A DNA stretch of 64,000 bases, taken from contig CAJTSQ010000009.1 in the NCBI GenBank assembly GCA_910578735.1, positions 12,484 to 76,483 on the forward strand. Reading direction: 5' to 3'. The position numbers and the translations under genes are program-made. Below are positions 17,117 through 25,300 of the stretch, one piece after another; position 1 is the stretch's first letter; the number at the start of each line of letters is the position of its first letter. Under the pieces are notes generated by a model that saw nothing but the letters and a program-made list of their open reading frames with translations, was not told the origin of the DNA and did not search any database. The stretch is from an uncultured Oscillospiraceae bacterium. Lineage in GTDB: Bacteria; Bacillota; Clostridia; Oscillospirales; Oscillospiraceae.

Positions 17117-17698
17117 TCAGTTGGAGGTGCGGATCTGGATGCTGAACACCGCCTTGCGGATCAGAGCCTCCTCGTCATGAATCAAATCCACAAATTTCGC
17201 GGCGTAGAGCGGAAGGCCCCCGGACTCCTGCACGATGCGGATCACCTGGGTTTTGACTACTAGGGGCTCGTCGGTGACGGGGAGGACGATCTCCACGATC
17301 TCCCGCTCCTCCAGGGGGACTGCGGTGTAGAACGCCACACCGCCGCAGCTCAGGTCCTTGCCCCGAACCGCCTTCTGGCCTTTCCAGCGGCCCGAGACCG
17401 GGTACATGACGCTGGCGAAGTTGGTCAGGATACGCAGGTTTTCCCGGGCGTTGGCGTCCAGGGCGGCGGTGGGCTGGACTGTCAGGCTGTCGTTCCGCTG
17501 CCGGACGATGACGCCGATCCGGTTGGGGGTGCTGTCGTCGATGCCGATCATCTGAATTTCCCGGTGGGCGGCCACGTCGTCCACCTTGCCGTTCAGAACC
17601 TCGATCTGCAGCATCTCCGCGTCAGGGGGGGACACCAGCAGCGCGTTGGCCAGGGGGGTGCCCTTGCTGTCCAGAATCAGATAAAGCCGTTCTGCCAT
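17117..17698 (-). CDS. PilZ-like domain protein
   Basis: 193 residues. The C-terminal half resembles a PilZ domain, the cyclic-di-GMP receptor fold: it has KDLSCGGVAFYT, matching the (D/N)xSxxG signature, and a following beta-rich stretch (VEIVLPVTDEPLVVKTQVIRI). The usual RxxxR motif is not clean (nearest arginine in GRWKGQKAVRG), so nucleotide binding is uncertain. The N-terminal half would be the YcgR-like partner domain. It follows the FlhB-like gene directly with no gap, which suggests a motility or secretion function. It could regulate the surface-protein genes downstream or be only co-transcribed with them. Confidence 0.65.
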   Translation of the reverse strand: MAERLYLILDSKGTPLANALLVSPPDAEMLQIEVLNGKVDDVAAHREIQMIGIDDSTPNRIGVIVRQRNDSLTVQPTAALDANARENLRILTNFASVMYPVSGRWKGQKAVRGKDLSCGGVAFYTAVPLEEREIVEIVLPVTDEPLVVKTQVIRIVQESGGLPLYAAKFVDLIHDEEALIRKAVFSIQIRTSN

Positions 17699-18040
17699 TT
17701 AAGACGCTCCTTTCTCTTCCTGCGGCCTGGCCTGGGCCGTCATGGCTTCCCGCTCGCGCCGGAACTTGTCCGGGTCGCTTGGGTCAAAATTTAAGAAGTA
17801 CACGTAGATTTCCACGATGGCCTGGTACAGGGCGTCGGGAATCTCCTGCCCCAGGGCCAGCTGGGACAGCATGGTGGCCAGGGAGTTGTCCTCATAGACG
17901 GGCACGCCGCTCTCGGAGGCCACCTCAATCATGCGCTCGGCCAGGTAGCCCATGCCGGAGGCCACCACCACCGGCGCGCCCTCGCCGTCGTATTTCAGGG
18001 CTACGGCCCGATTTGTCGCCCGGTTATCATATCTTGACAT
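17699..18040 (-). CDS. FlhB C-terminal-domain homologue (FhlB/FlhX-like)
   Basis: 113 residues matching the cytoplasmic domain of FlhB/YscU export-gate proteins without their membrane part: NRAVALKYDGEGAPVVVASGMGYL, then GVPVYEDNSLATML. The NPTH autocleavage motif is absent. Stand-alone FlhB-C proteins are known in flagellated Firmicutes and may interact with the export switch or replace the cleaved FlhB tail. The ATG at 18040 overlaps the end of the FliK-like gene by 14 bp, so the two are coupled. In FlhB systems, FliK is the partner that triggers substrate switching, which supports the pairing. Confidence 0.82.
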   Translation of the reverse strand: MSRYDNRATNRAVALKYDGEGAPVVVASGMGYLAERMIEVASESGVPVYEDNSLATMLSQLALGQEIPDALYQAIVEIYVYFLNFDPSDPDKFRREREAMTAQARPQEEKGAS

Positions 18041-19463
18041 TGATGCTGTTTTCCCCCTCAAAAATCCGGGGGAACACCCCGGAGATAGTCAGCGGCCGGT
18101 CCATCCGCTGGACCTGCACCGCGCCGGCGGACAGGCCATTGTCAGTGATAATACGGGACAGCTCCCCCTGGACCATCTGGGAGAAGGGGGCCACCTTGTC
18201 CGGGCAGAAGAGCTGGATGTCCACCCGCTCTCCCTGGCAGGTGAGGACCATATCAAAAAAGCCCAGGCTCTGGATATCGATTTTGAACAGGAACCGCAGC
18301 ACATTTTCCTGGCCGCTCCGGCCCCGCTTCAGGTTTTCCTCCGCGTCCGGGTCCACCCACATCTCGGAGAAGACCATTTTCCCGTCCCACTCCAGGGGCA
18401 GCAGGATGTGATTTAGGGGCATATGGACGCTCTCGTTGACCAGAAAGGCGGAGACAATGTTGCGGAAGGCCTCCTGCACCTCGTTGCCGGCGCCGCCCTG
18501 GAGGGCCTTCTGGGCCGCCTGGGACAGCTGGGCGGCGAAGTCGTCCCCCTGGGAGGCCCGGGCAAAGCTGTTGTTGTTCACCAGGCGGAGCAGGGCCTCG
18601 TCGGTGAGCCCGCCCAGCCGGTCTTTCAGGCCGGGACTGCTGCTGAGTTGATGGAAGGCCTGGAGCAGCCCCTCCTCGCTGCCGTTCTCATACCGGGCGA
18701 TGTCCAGGGCCAGCATGGAGATCAGGGTGCGGGACAGGCCCATGTCGTTGGTTTTGCTGGTGTAGCCGGACAGGAAGGGCAGGATGCTGCCCTGAAGCAG
18801 CTTAAGGGCTCCGGCCCGGTCTCCGGCGTTCAGCTTGCCCTCCAGCTCGGACACCATAGGCAGCAGCTGGCTGCCCCAGCTGGCCGGGATGGCCCGGGTC
18901 AGCCTGGTCAGCCCCCGCAACAGGTTGCCCTGGAGGTGGCTGGTGGAGGAGTAGTCGCTGTAGCGCTTGAGGAACTGGAGGATATTTCCCCGGGTGGTCT
19001 CGGAGTTGCTGGAGGCGTAGGCGTCCCGGAGGATGGTGAACAGGGCGCCGCCGAACCGGGTGCCGGTGTTCATCTGAGACAGCAGGAACTTGCCCAGCTG
19101 GCCCTCGTCCATCTTCAGCATGTTCAGAAGGGCGCCCATGTCGCCGGCGGTGCCCTCCTCGATGCCGGAGGAGACCACCAGTCCCTCGTAGATGGCGAAG
19201 AGCTTGCTCATGCTCTCCGCCGTGCCGGGGGTGTTCATCAGGCGCTGGAGGAAGGCGGCAAAGTTGGAGTCGTAGCGCAGAGACTGGCTGCCGGTGGGGT
19301 CGCCAGCGGTCTGCTGCTCCGTCCGGTTGTCCGAGCGGACCACCCGGTTCAGGTCAGGGGCGTTCTGAACCCGGGTGTCGTTGGGCGACACGGGCATATT
19401 CCGGTTTACATTGTTATTGTCATGACCCGGTACCGGGTTGGTCACACCAAGCAAATCTGGCAT
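18027..19463 (-). CDS. FliK-like flagellar hook-length control family protein
   Basis: 478 residues. The ATG at 19463 (MPDLLGVTNP) is chosen because GGAGTG lies 6 nt upstream. The N-terminal 60 residues are Asn/Pro-rich and disordered-looking, followed by a helical middle. The last 110 residues (FKIDIQSLGFFDMVLTC...SRIITDNGL) fit the compact FliK C-terminal domain that contacts FlhB during the hook-to-filament switch. It overlaps the FlhB-C gene. No other flagellar structural gene is in the window, so a role in flagellar export is inferred. Its upstream region is shared with the divergent cheA promoter. Confidence 0.65.
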   Translation of the reverse strand: MPDLLGVTNPVPGHDNNNVNRNMPVSPNDTRVQNAPDLNRVVRSDNRTEQQTAGDPTGSQSLRYDSNFAAFLQRLMNTPGTAESMSKLFAIYEGLVVSSGIEEGTAGDMGALLNMLKMDEGQLGKFLLSQMNTGTRFGGALFTILRDAYASSNSETTRGNILQFLKRYSDYSSTSHLQGNLLRGLTRLTRAIPASWGSQLLPMVSELEGKLNAGDRAGALKLLQGSILPFLSGYTSKTNDMGLSRTLISMLALDIARYENGSEEGLLQAFHQLSSSPGLKDRLGGLTDEALLRLVNNNSFARASQGDDFAAQLSQAAQKALQGGAGNEVQEAFRNIVSAFLVNESVHMPLNHILLPLEWDGKMVFSEMWVDPDAEENLKRGRSGQENVLRFLFKIDIQSLGFFDMVLTCQGERVDIQLFCPDKVAPFSQMVQGELSRIITDNGLSAGAVQVQRMDRPLTISGVFPRIFEGENSINVKI

Positions 19464-19510
19464 TGGTGACACTCCATTTCAATAAAGTTCTTTTTTTTTT
19501 CGAAGAATCT

Positions 19511-19537
19511 TAATTTTCTAATTGACACTGCCGATAT
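19511..19537 (+). promoter_or_regulatory. Sigma-D (sigma-28)-type promoter for the che operon
   Basis: TAAT (19511-19514), 15 bp, GCCGATAT (19530-19537) matches the flagellar sigma-D consensus TAAA-N15-GCCGATAT with one mismatch. It lies 94 bp before the cheA start. Confidence 0.7.
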
Positions 19538-19549
19538 ATCGAGTATGAT
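19522..19549 (+). promoter_or_regulatory. Overlapping sigma-A-type promoter for the che operon
   Basis: TTGACA (19522-19527), 16-bp spacer, TATGAT (19544-19549). It overlaps the sigma-D-type site, so the operon may have a basal and a motility-linked promoter. Confidence 0.5.
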
Positions 19550-19630
19550 TGTAAGAGGCGGGTGTACTATGCGCTTTTGGCGGGCTCCTGCATCCACACC
19601 CAAAACCAAATGAGAAAAGGTGGCGTTTTT

Positions 19631-21709
19631 ATGGGCGACAGCATTTTGGATATGTATTTGTATGAAACCAACACCCTGCTGGAGCAACTGGACGGGATAC
19701 TGTTGGCGGCGGAGGAAGCAGATACATTCTCTGAGGACAGCGTGAACGAGATTTTCCGCATCATGCACACCATCAAAGGCTCCTCCGCTATGATGGAGTT
19801 CTCCTCTCTGATGACGGTGGCCCACCGGATTGAAGATCTGTTTTTCCTCATCCGGGAGAAAGGCATGGACGTGGTTCCGGAGCAGACCCGGCCGGCTCTG
19901 TTTGATATGCTGTTCCAAGCCGTGGACTTCTTCCGCGGTGAAATCGAGAAGGTAGAGAATGACGAACCACTCTCTCAGTCTATCGACCACATAGTTAATA
20001 AAATTAATAGCCTGATCGATAAAATTAAAGGCAACCCGGAATCTCCCGCTGCGACGCCTGCGGCACCGGCCGCCAGTGAGGCCCCGGCCCCCGCGGCCGC
20101 CCCGGCCGAGATGACCGCCGTCAACCAGGCCTACCTGTTTGGCGTCCATGTCTTCTTTGACGAGGGCAGCGGGATGGAGAATCTGCGCGCCTTTATGCTG
20201 ACCAACAGCATTAAGGACTACTGCAGCGACTTTGTCTGCGTCCCGGAGAACGCGGAGACCGACCCCGCCACCTCCGATATCATCGCCGACCAGGGATTCC
20301 AGATCTGGTTCCGCACCGCAGAGGATCGGGACATGGCCATGCCCGCCGTCAAAAACGGAGGCTCCGTCCGGGAGTATCAGGCGGTAGAGGCAGCCAAGCC
20401 CGCCCCGGCCGGAGAGCCCGCCCCCGTGGAATCCTCCCAGTCGGCCAAGGAGGCGGCGCCCGCCCCGGCCAAGGAGGCGGCCTCCAAGGCCGCCCCGACT
20501 CCCGCAGCCGGCCAGCAGCACGCGAAGGAGAGCCTTATCAGCGTTAACCTGTCCAAGCTGGACCAGCTGCTGGCTGTGGTCAGCGAGATTGTCATCACCG
20601 AGTCCATGGTCACCTCCTCCCCTGACCTGAGAGGCCTGCGGCTGGACAACTTCACCAAGTCCGCCCGGGACCTGCGCAAGCTCACCGACGATTTGCAGGA
20701 CGTGTCCATGTCCCTTCGGATGGTGCCCGTGTCCGGCACCTTCCAGAAGATGAACCGCATCGTCCGTGACATGAGCAAAAAGCTGGGCAAGCGGGCCAAG
20801 CTCACCCTCATCGGTGAGGACACCGAGGTGGACAAGACCATCGTGGACGCCATCGGTGACCCCATCATGCACATCGTCCGCAACTCTATGGACCACGGTC
20901 TGGAGGAGAACGAGGCCGACCGCGTGGCCGTGGGCAAGGACCCGGTGGGCGAGGTGATTCTCTCCGCCCGGCACACCGGCAGCGAGGTCATCATTGAGAT
21001 CAAGGACGACGGCCAGGGCGTGGATACCCAGGCGGTGCTGAACAAGGCCATCCGCCAGGGCCTGGCCTCCCCCGATCACGAGTACAGCCAGAAGGAGATT
21101 CTCAACTTCCTGATGATGCCCGGCTTCTCCACCAACACCGAGGTCACCGAGTACTCCGGCCGTGGCGTGGGCATGGACGTGGTGAAGAAGAACGTGGCCG
21201 ACGTGGGCGGCACCGTGTCCATCACCAGCGAGTGGGGCAAGGGCATGACCACCACCCTGAAGATCCCCCTGACCATGGCTATCATGGACGGGATGGAGGT
21301 CTCCGTGGGCGACTCCATGTTCACCATCCCCATCAATTCCATCCAGTCCTCCCTGAAGGTGTCCGCCAAGGATGTCATCCACGATCCCGCCCAGGGCGAG
21401 ATGGTAAAGATACGGGACAATTTCTACCCCATCATCCGGGCCAAGGAGCTGTTCTGTATGGAACAGGGCTGCGACAACATTGAGGAAGGCATCCTCATGT
21501 GGGTGGAGTCCGGCGAGCACTCCTACTGTCTGTTCGTGGATGAGCTGCTGGGCGAGCAGCAGATCGTGGTCAAGCCCCTGCCCAGCTACATCAACAGCTT
21601 TAATGTAAAGAACTTCGGCATCACCGGCTGCAGTATCTTGGGTGACGGCAGCATCAGCATCATCCTGGACGTGATCAACGTATATACCGCCGCCCACAAC
21701 ATCTATTGA
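19631..21709 (+). CDS. cheA: Chemotaxis histidine kinase CheA
   Basis: Central kinase of chemotaxis: it autophosphorylates from ATP in complex with receptors and CheW, then phosphorylates CheY and CheB. The ATG at 19631 follows AAAAGGTGG. Over 692 residues: a P1/Hpt domain with the phospho-acceptor His46 in MHTIKGSSAMM; a P2-like region (about 160-265); an Ala/Pro linker; the P3 dimerisation domain (about 300-365); a P4 kinase domain with HIVRNSMDHGLE (N box), DDGQGVD and GRGVGMDVVKKN; and a C-terminal CheW-like P5 domain. First gene of cheA-cheW-cheR-cheB. Confidence 0.96.
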   Translation: MGDSILDMYLYETNTLLEQLDGILLAAEEADTFSEDSVNEIFRIMHTIKGSSAMMEFSSLMTVAHRIEDLFFLIREKGMDVVPEQTRPALFDMLFQAVDFFRGEIEKVENDEPLSQSIDHIVNKINSLIDKIKGNPESPAATPAAPAASEAPAPAAAPAEMTAVNQAYLFGVHVFFDEGSGMENLRAFMLTNSIKDYCSDFVCVPENAETDPATSDIIADQGFQIWFRTAEDRDMAMPAVKNGGSVREYQAVEAAKPAPAGEPAPVESSQSAKEAAPAPAKEAASKAAPTPAAGQQHAKESLISVNLSKLDQLLAVVSEIVITESMVTSSPDLRGLRLDNFTKSARDLRKLTDDLQDVSMSLRMVPVSGTFQKMNRIVRDMSKKLGKRAKLTLIGEDTEVDKTIVDAIGDPIMHIVRNSMDHGLEENEADRVAVGKDPVGEVILSARHTGSEVIIEIKDDGQGVDTQAVLNKAIRQGLASPDHEYSQKEILNFLMMPGFSTNTEVTEYSGRGVGMDVVKKNVADVGGTVSITSEWGKGMTTTLKIPLTMAIMDGMEVSVGDSMFTIPINSIQSSLKVSAKDVIHDPAQGEMVKIRDNFYPIIRAKELFCMEQGCDNIEEGILMWVESGEHSYCLFVDELLGEQQIVVKPLPSYINSFNVKNFGITGCSILGDGSISIILDVINVYTAAHNIY

Positions 21710-21737
21710 TCCGGGATAGAAGAAGGGAGATTTAACT

Positions 21738-22217
21738 ATGGCGAAGACTGAGGAATTAATGTTCGCAACTGAGGCTCAGATCGACGAATACACCGATCAG
21801 CTGCCTGAGATTGCCACTGATAAATATCTGATTTTCTCCTCCGACGGCCTGATGTACGGCATCAAAGCCGAGTTGGTAAAGGATATCAACACCGACTACA
21901 ACATCACCTATCTGCCCCGGGTGCCCAACTACGTGCGGGGGGTCATCAACCTGCGGGGCCAGATCGTCCCCATTGTGGACATTCGCCTGCGCCTGGGCAA
22001 GCCGCCGCGGGACAGCTTCTGCTGCGTTGTGGTAAATGTGGACGGCAACGAGGTGGGGATTTTGGTGGATATGGTGGAGCAGATGGTGGATGTACCCCTG
22101 GACACCATCCTGCCTGTTCCCACCAACAGCGGCCAGGCCATGGTGTCCGGCATGTGCACCCTGCCTGACGGCCACACCATGCTGGAGTTGGACTGCGAAC
22201 TGCTGCTCCACGACTGA
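21738..22217 (+). CDS. cheW: Chemotaxis coupling protein CheW
   Basis: 159 residues, a single CheW SH3-like domain that links CheA to methyl-accepting receptors. Family signature: PRVPNYVRGVINLRGQIVPI followed by DIRLRLG, then a second half with VGILVDMVEQMVDVP. It begins 28 bp after cheA with GAAGGGAG before the ATG. Short N-terminal extension of about 25 residues. Cytoplasmic, at the receptor array. Confidence 0.95.
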   Translation: MAKTEELMFATEAQIDEYTDQLPEIATDKYLIFSSDGLMYGIKAELVKDINTDYNITYLPRVPNYVRGVINLRGQIVPIVDIRLRLGKPPRDSFCCVVVNVDGNEVGILVDMVEQMVDVPLDTILPVPTNSGQAMVSGMCTLPDGHTMLELDCELLLHD

Positions 22218-22256
22218 GGCCGGCGCATCATACCTTAATTTTGGGAGGGACCTGAG

Positions 22257-23063
22257 ATGATTCAGACCATCTCGGATGAAGATTTCCGAAAGCTTACGAA
22301 TTTTATTAAGTCCGAATATGGCATCACCCTGCAGGAAAAGCGGCAGCTGGTCACCAGTCGGCTGTCCTCCCTGCTGGCCGACCAGGGCTACAGCGATTTT
22401 TCCACCTTTGTCACCCAGCTGCTGCGGGAGCGGAATCCCCAAAAAATGGAGCTGGTGCTGAACCGGCTGACCACCAACTACACCTTCTTCATGCGAGAGA
22501 CCGAACACTTCGACTTCTTCACCAAGGTCATCATGCCTGAGCTGGTGCGCAAGTACCAGAAGAAGAAGTCCATCGCCATCTGGAGCGCCGGCTGCTCCAG
22601 CGGCGAGGAGCCATACAACCTTACCATGTGCATCAAGGAGTTTCTGGGGCTCCAGGCCAATCAGTGGGACACCCGCATCCTGGCCACCGACATCTCTCAG
22701 CAGGCCCTGTCCAAGGCCAAGAAGGGCGTCTACGAGGTGCCTGACACGGTACCTGCCCTCTGGCGGAAGAAGTATTTTAAGAAGCTTGAGGGCAGCCGGT
22801 ACGCCGTCACCCCAGATGTGCGCAACAATGTGATTTTCCAGACCTTTAACCTGATGGACCCCATCAAGTTCCGTACAAAATTCGATGTGATCTTCTGCCG
22901 CAATGTGATGATCTACTTCGACCAGCCCACCAAGGACGCCCTGGTTCGCCGGTTCTTTGAGGCCACCAATCCGGGGGGCTATCTGATGATCAGCCACTCG
23001 GAAAACCTGAGCAAGGACAGCCCCTACACAATGGTAGCCCCGTCCACCTTCCAAAAAAAATAA
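22257..23063 (+). CDS. cheR: Chemotaxis glutamate O-methyltransferase CheR
   Basis: 268 residues. Methylates receptor glutamates with S-adenosylmethionine for adaptation. The N-terminal helical domain (1-75) recognises the receptor. The Rossmann domain has IWSAGCSSGEEPYNLTM (SAM-binding), LATDISQQALSKAKKG and FDVIFCRNVMIYF, all typical of CheR. It lies 39 bp after cheW; GGGAGGGAC precedes the ATG. Works opposite CheB, encoded next. Confidence 0.95.
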   Translation: MIQTISDEDFRKLTNFIKSEYGITLQEKRQLVTSRLSSLLADQGYSDFSTFVTQLLRERNPQKMELVLNRLTTNYTFFMRETEHFDFFTKVIMPELVRKYQKKKSIAIWSAGCSSGEEPYNLTMCIKEFLGLQANQWDTRILATDISQQALSKAKKGVYEVPDTVPALWRKKYFKKLEGSRYAVTPDVRNNVIFQTFNLMDPIKFRTKFDVIFCRNVMIYFDQPTKDALVRRFFEATNPGGYLMISHSENLSKDSPYTMVAPSTFQKK

Positions 23064-23132
23064 TCTCCCGTCCCGGCCCGGTTTCCGTGTCGGGATGACA
23101 TCATGACCATCGTCCAAAGGAGAGAACTTGAA

Positions 23133-24239
23133 ATGCCAATTACGCCTCCTGCTACAATCCGAAAAATCCGTGTCATGGTAGTGGACGATTCCATCCTGGC
23201 CCGCACCATGATTTCTCAGGGCCTGGCCGCTTCCCCCAGAATCGAGGTGGTGGGCACCTGCTTTAACGCCCGGGATGCGCTGAACAAGGTGGAGCAGTAT
23301 AAGCCCGATGTGATCACCTCCGATGTGGAGATGCCTGGCATGAGCGGCATTGACTTTCTCAAGCAGCTCCTGCCCCGGCATCCCCTGCCCGTCATCCTGG
23401 TGTCCTCCCTGGACCTGCGGGTATTCGACGCCCTGTCCGCCGGAGCGGTGGACTTTGTCCGCAAGCCGGAGCCGGGCCAGAACGCCTCCTTTATCTCCGC
23501 CCTCACCCAAAAGGTGATTGCGGCCAAGGGGGCTCGCGTCCGCCCCCGGCCGGGCATCCTCACGCCCCCCGGCCCGGCGGCGGCCTCGGGCGGCGGAGTG
23601 CGGCTGCCTACCACGGGCAGCGGGCCCTCTCTGCCCGCTCCTCCCCTGCTGGGCCGCCCCTCGCTGAACAACGTAATCATTGCCCTGGGCGCCTCCACCG
23701 GCGGCACGGAGGCCACCCTGGAGGTAATGCGCCGCCTGCCCGCCGATATCCCCGGAATGCTCATTGTGCAGCATATGCCCATCGGGTTTACCCAGATGTA
23801 TGCCGAGCGACTGAACCGGCTGTGCCATATGGAGGTTCGGGAGGCCAAGAACGGCGATGAGATCCACCGGGGCCTGGCCCTGCTGGCCCCCGCCGATTTG
23901 CAGATGCGGGTGGTGCGCATAGGGAGCAAATACACCGTCTCCTGTGCTCCGGGAGAGAAGGTGAGCGGACACCGTCCCTCTGTAGACGCCATGTTTTTAT
24001 CAGTGGCGGAGCAGGTCAAGTGCAAGACCGTGGGTATCATCATGACCGGCATGGGCCGGGACGGCGCCGACGGCCTGCTGAAGATGCGTCAGGCCGGAGC
24101 CTACACCATCGGCCAGGACAAGGAGTCCTGTGTGGTCTACGGAATGCCCATGGAGGCTTATAACATCGGAGCGGTGCAGATTCAGGGCTCCTGTGAGGAC
24201 ATCGCCGGCATCCTGCTGCGCCAGCTGCAGCGGTGGTAA
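23133..24239 (+). CDS. cheB: Chemotaxis response regulator methylesterase CheB
   Basis: Removes receptor methyl groups (and may deamidate) when phosphorylated by CheA. The ATG at 23133 (MPITPPATIRK) follows AAAGGAGAG. Of 368 residues, the N-terminal receiver domain has VMVVDDS and the phospho-acceptor Asp in VITSDVEMPGMSG. After a Pro/Gly-rich linker, the methylesterase domain carries the triad in ALGASTGGTE (Ser), QHMPIGFT (His) and GMGRDGADG (Asp). Last gene of the che operon; no cheY, cheC or cheD is seen here. Confidence 0.95.
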   Translation: MPITPPATIRKIRVMVVDDSILARTMISQGLAASPRIEVVGTCFNARDALNKVEQYKPDVITSDVEMPGMSGIDFLKQLLPRHPLPVILVSSLDLRVFDALSAGAVDFVRKPEPGQNASFISALTQKVIAAKGARVRPRPGILTPPGPAAASGGGVRLPTTGSGPSLPAPPLLGRPSLNNVIIALGASTGGTEATLEVMRRLPADIPGMLIVQHMPIGFTQMYAERLNRLCHMEVREAKNGDEIHRGLALLAPADLQMRVVRIGSKYTVSCAPGEKVSGHRPSVDAMFLSVAEQVKCKTVGIIMTGMGRDGADGLLKMRQAGAYTIGQDKESCVVYGMPMEAYNIGAVQIQGSCEDIAGILLRQLQRW

Positions 24240-24265
24240 CCGAGCATACATCCGAAAAAGATAAG

Positions 24266-24307
24266 AAAAGGGCAGCAGCCATTGAGGCTGCTGCCCTTTT
24301 TTTATCA
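24266..24307 (+). terminator. Terminator of the che operon
   Basis: AAAAGGGCAGCAGCC (24266-24280) pairs perfectly with the arm at 24286-24300 and runs into seven or more T. It lies 26 bp after the cheB stop and may also serve the convergent hbd gene. Confidence 0.92.
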
Positions 24308-24326
24308 GTAGGGGCGGAGTTTCAAA

Positions 24327-25163
24327 TTACTTGCTGTAGTCGTAGAAGCCCTTGCCGGTCTTGCGGCCCAGCAGGCCGCCCCGGACCATCTTGCGGATGA
24401 GCAGAGAGCAGCGGTACTTGGAGTCGCCGGTCTCGTTGTACAGGGTGTCCATAATGGCCTGGCACACATCCAGACCCACCAGGTCGCCCAGAGCCAGGGG
24501 GCCCATGGGGTGGTTGGCGCCCAGCTTCATAGCGGTGTCGATGCCCTCAGCGCTGGCCACGCCGGTGTACAGCAGGTCAGCAGCCTCATTGATCATAGGG
24601 ATGAGGATCTTGTTCACCACGAACCCGGGGGCCTCAGCCACCTCGACGGGCTCCTTGCCGATCTCCTTGGACAGATTGAAGATGAAGTCGAAGGTCTTCT
24701 GGTCGGTGTTAGCGCCCCGGATAACCTCCACCAGCTTCATGTTGGGCACGGGGTTGAAGAAGTGCATACCGATGACGGGGTGCTTCAGGCCCAGGGCCAT
24801 CTCGGTGATGGACAGGGAGGAGGTGTTGGAGGCGAAGATGGTGCCCTCCTTGCACATGGCGTCCAGCTCGTTCAGCAGCTCCTTCTTGGTGGCCATGTCC
24901 TCCTTCACGCACTCGATGATCAGGTCGGCGTCGGCAGCCGCGGACTTCTCCTCCACCAGCACGTTGGCCATCAGGGCGTCCTTGGCGGCCTGGTCCATCT
25001 TGCCCTTGTCCACCCGCTTCTGGAGGGACTTGTCCAGGTTGTCTTTATGCCGCTGGGCGGAAGCCACGCTGCTGGCGTACATCAGGGCGGTGTGGCCCTT
25101 GGCCGCGAAGACCTGGGCAATGCCGCTGCCCATGGTGCCGGCGCCGAAAATTGCTACTTTCAT
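24327..25163 (-). CDS. hbd: 3-hydroxybutyryl-CoA dehydrogenase
   Basis: 278 residues. Reduces acetoacetyl-CoA to 3-hydroxybutyryl-CoA with NAD(P)H in the clostridial butyrate pathway. The N-terminal Rossmann fold begins [18 protein letters not shown]. The catalytic His is in [20 protein letters not shown], and the C-terminal domain has [15 protein letters not shown] and [19 protein letters not shown] precedes the ATG at 25163. It stands alone here; its partners bcd-etfBA are 20 kb away, whereas many Clostridia cluster them. Confidence 0.95.
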   Translation of the reverse strand: MKVAIFGAGTMGSGIAQVFAAKGHTALMYASSVASAQRHKDNLDKSLQKRVDKGKMDQAAKDALMANVLVEEKSAAADADLIIECVKEDMATKKELLNELDAMCKEGTIFASNTSSLSITEMALGLKHPVIGMHFFNPVPNMKLVEVIRGANTDQKTFDFIFNLSKEIGKEPVEVAEAPGFVVNKILIPMINEAADLLYTGVASAEGIDTAMKLGANHPMGPLALGDLVGLDVCQAIMDTLYNETGDSKYRCSLLIRKMVRGGLLGRKTGKGFYDYSK

Positions 25164-25249
25164 AACTGTTTCCTCCTAAAAATGTAAGAATGATGCCGGA
25201 CTCTCCGGCGGGGAATGACCGGAAATCCGGTCCCGCTCTCTTGCTTATC

Positions 25250-25278
25250 AGTATAACTGTTTTTTTCCGGGAACGCAA
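25250..25278 (-). promoter_or_regulatory. Likely hbd promoter
   Basis: On the minus strand TTGCGT (25273-25278), 17-bp spacer, TATACT (25250-25255), about 85 bp before the hbd ATG. Confidence 0.65.
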
Positions 25279-25300
25279 GGGGAAAAACTCATTTTTGCGT

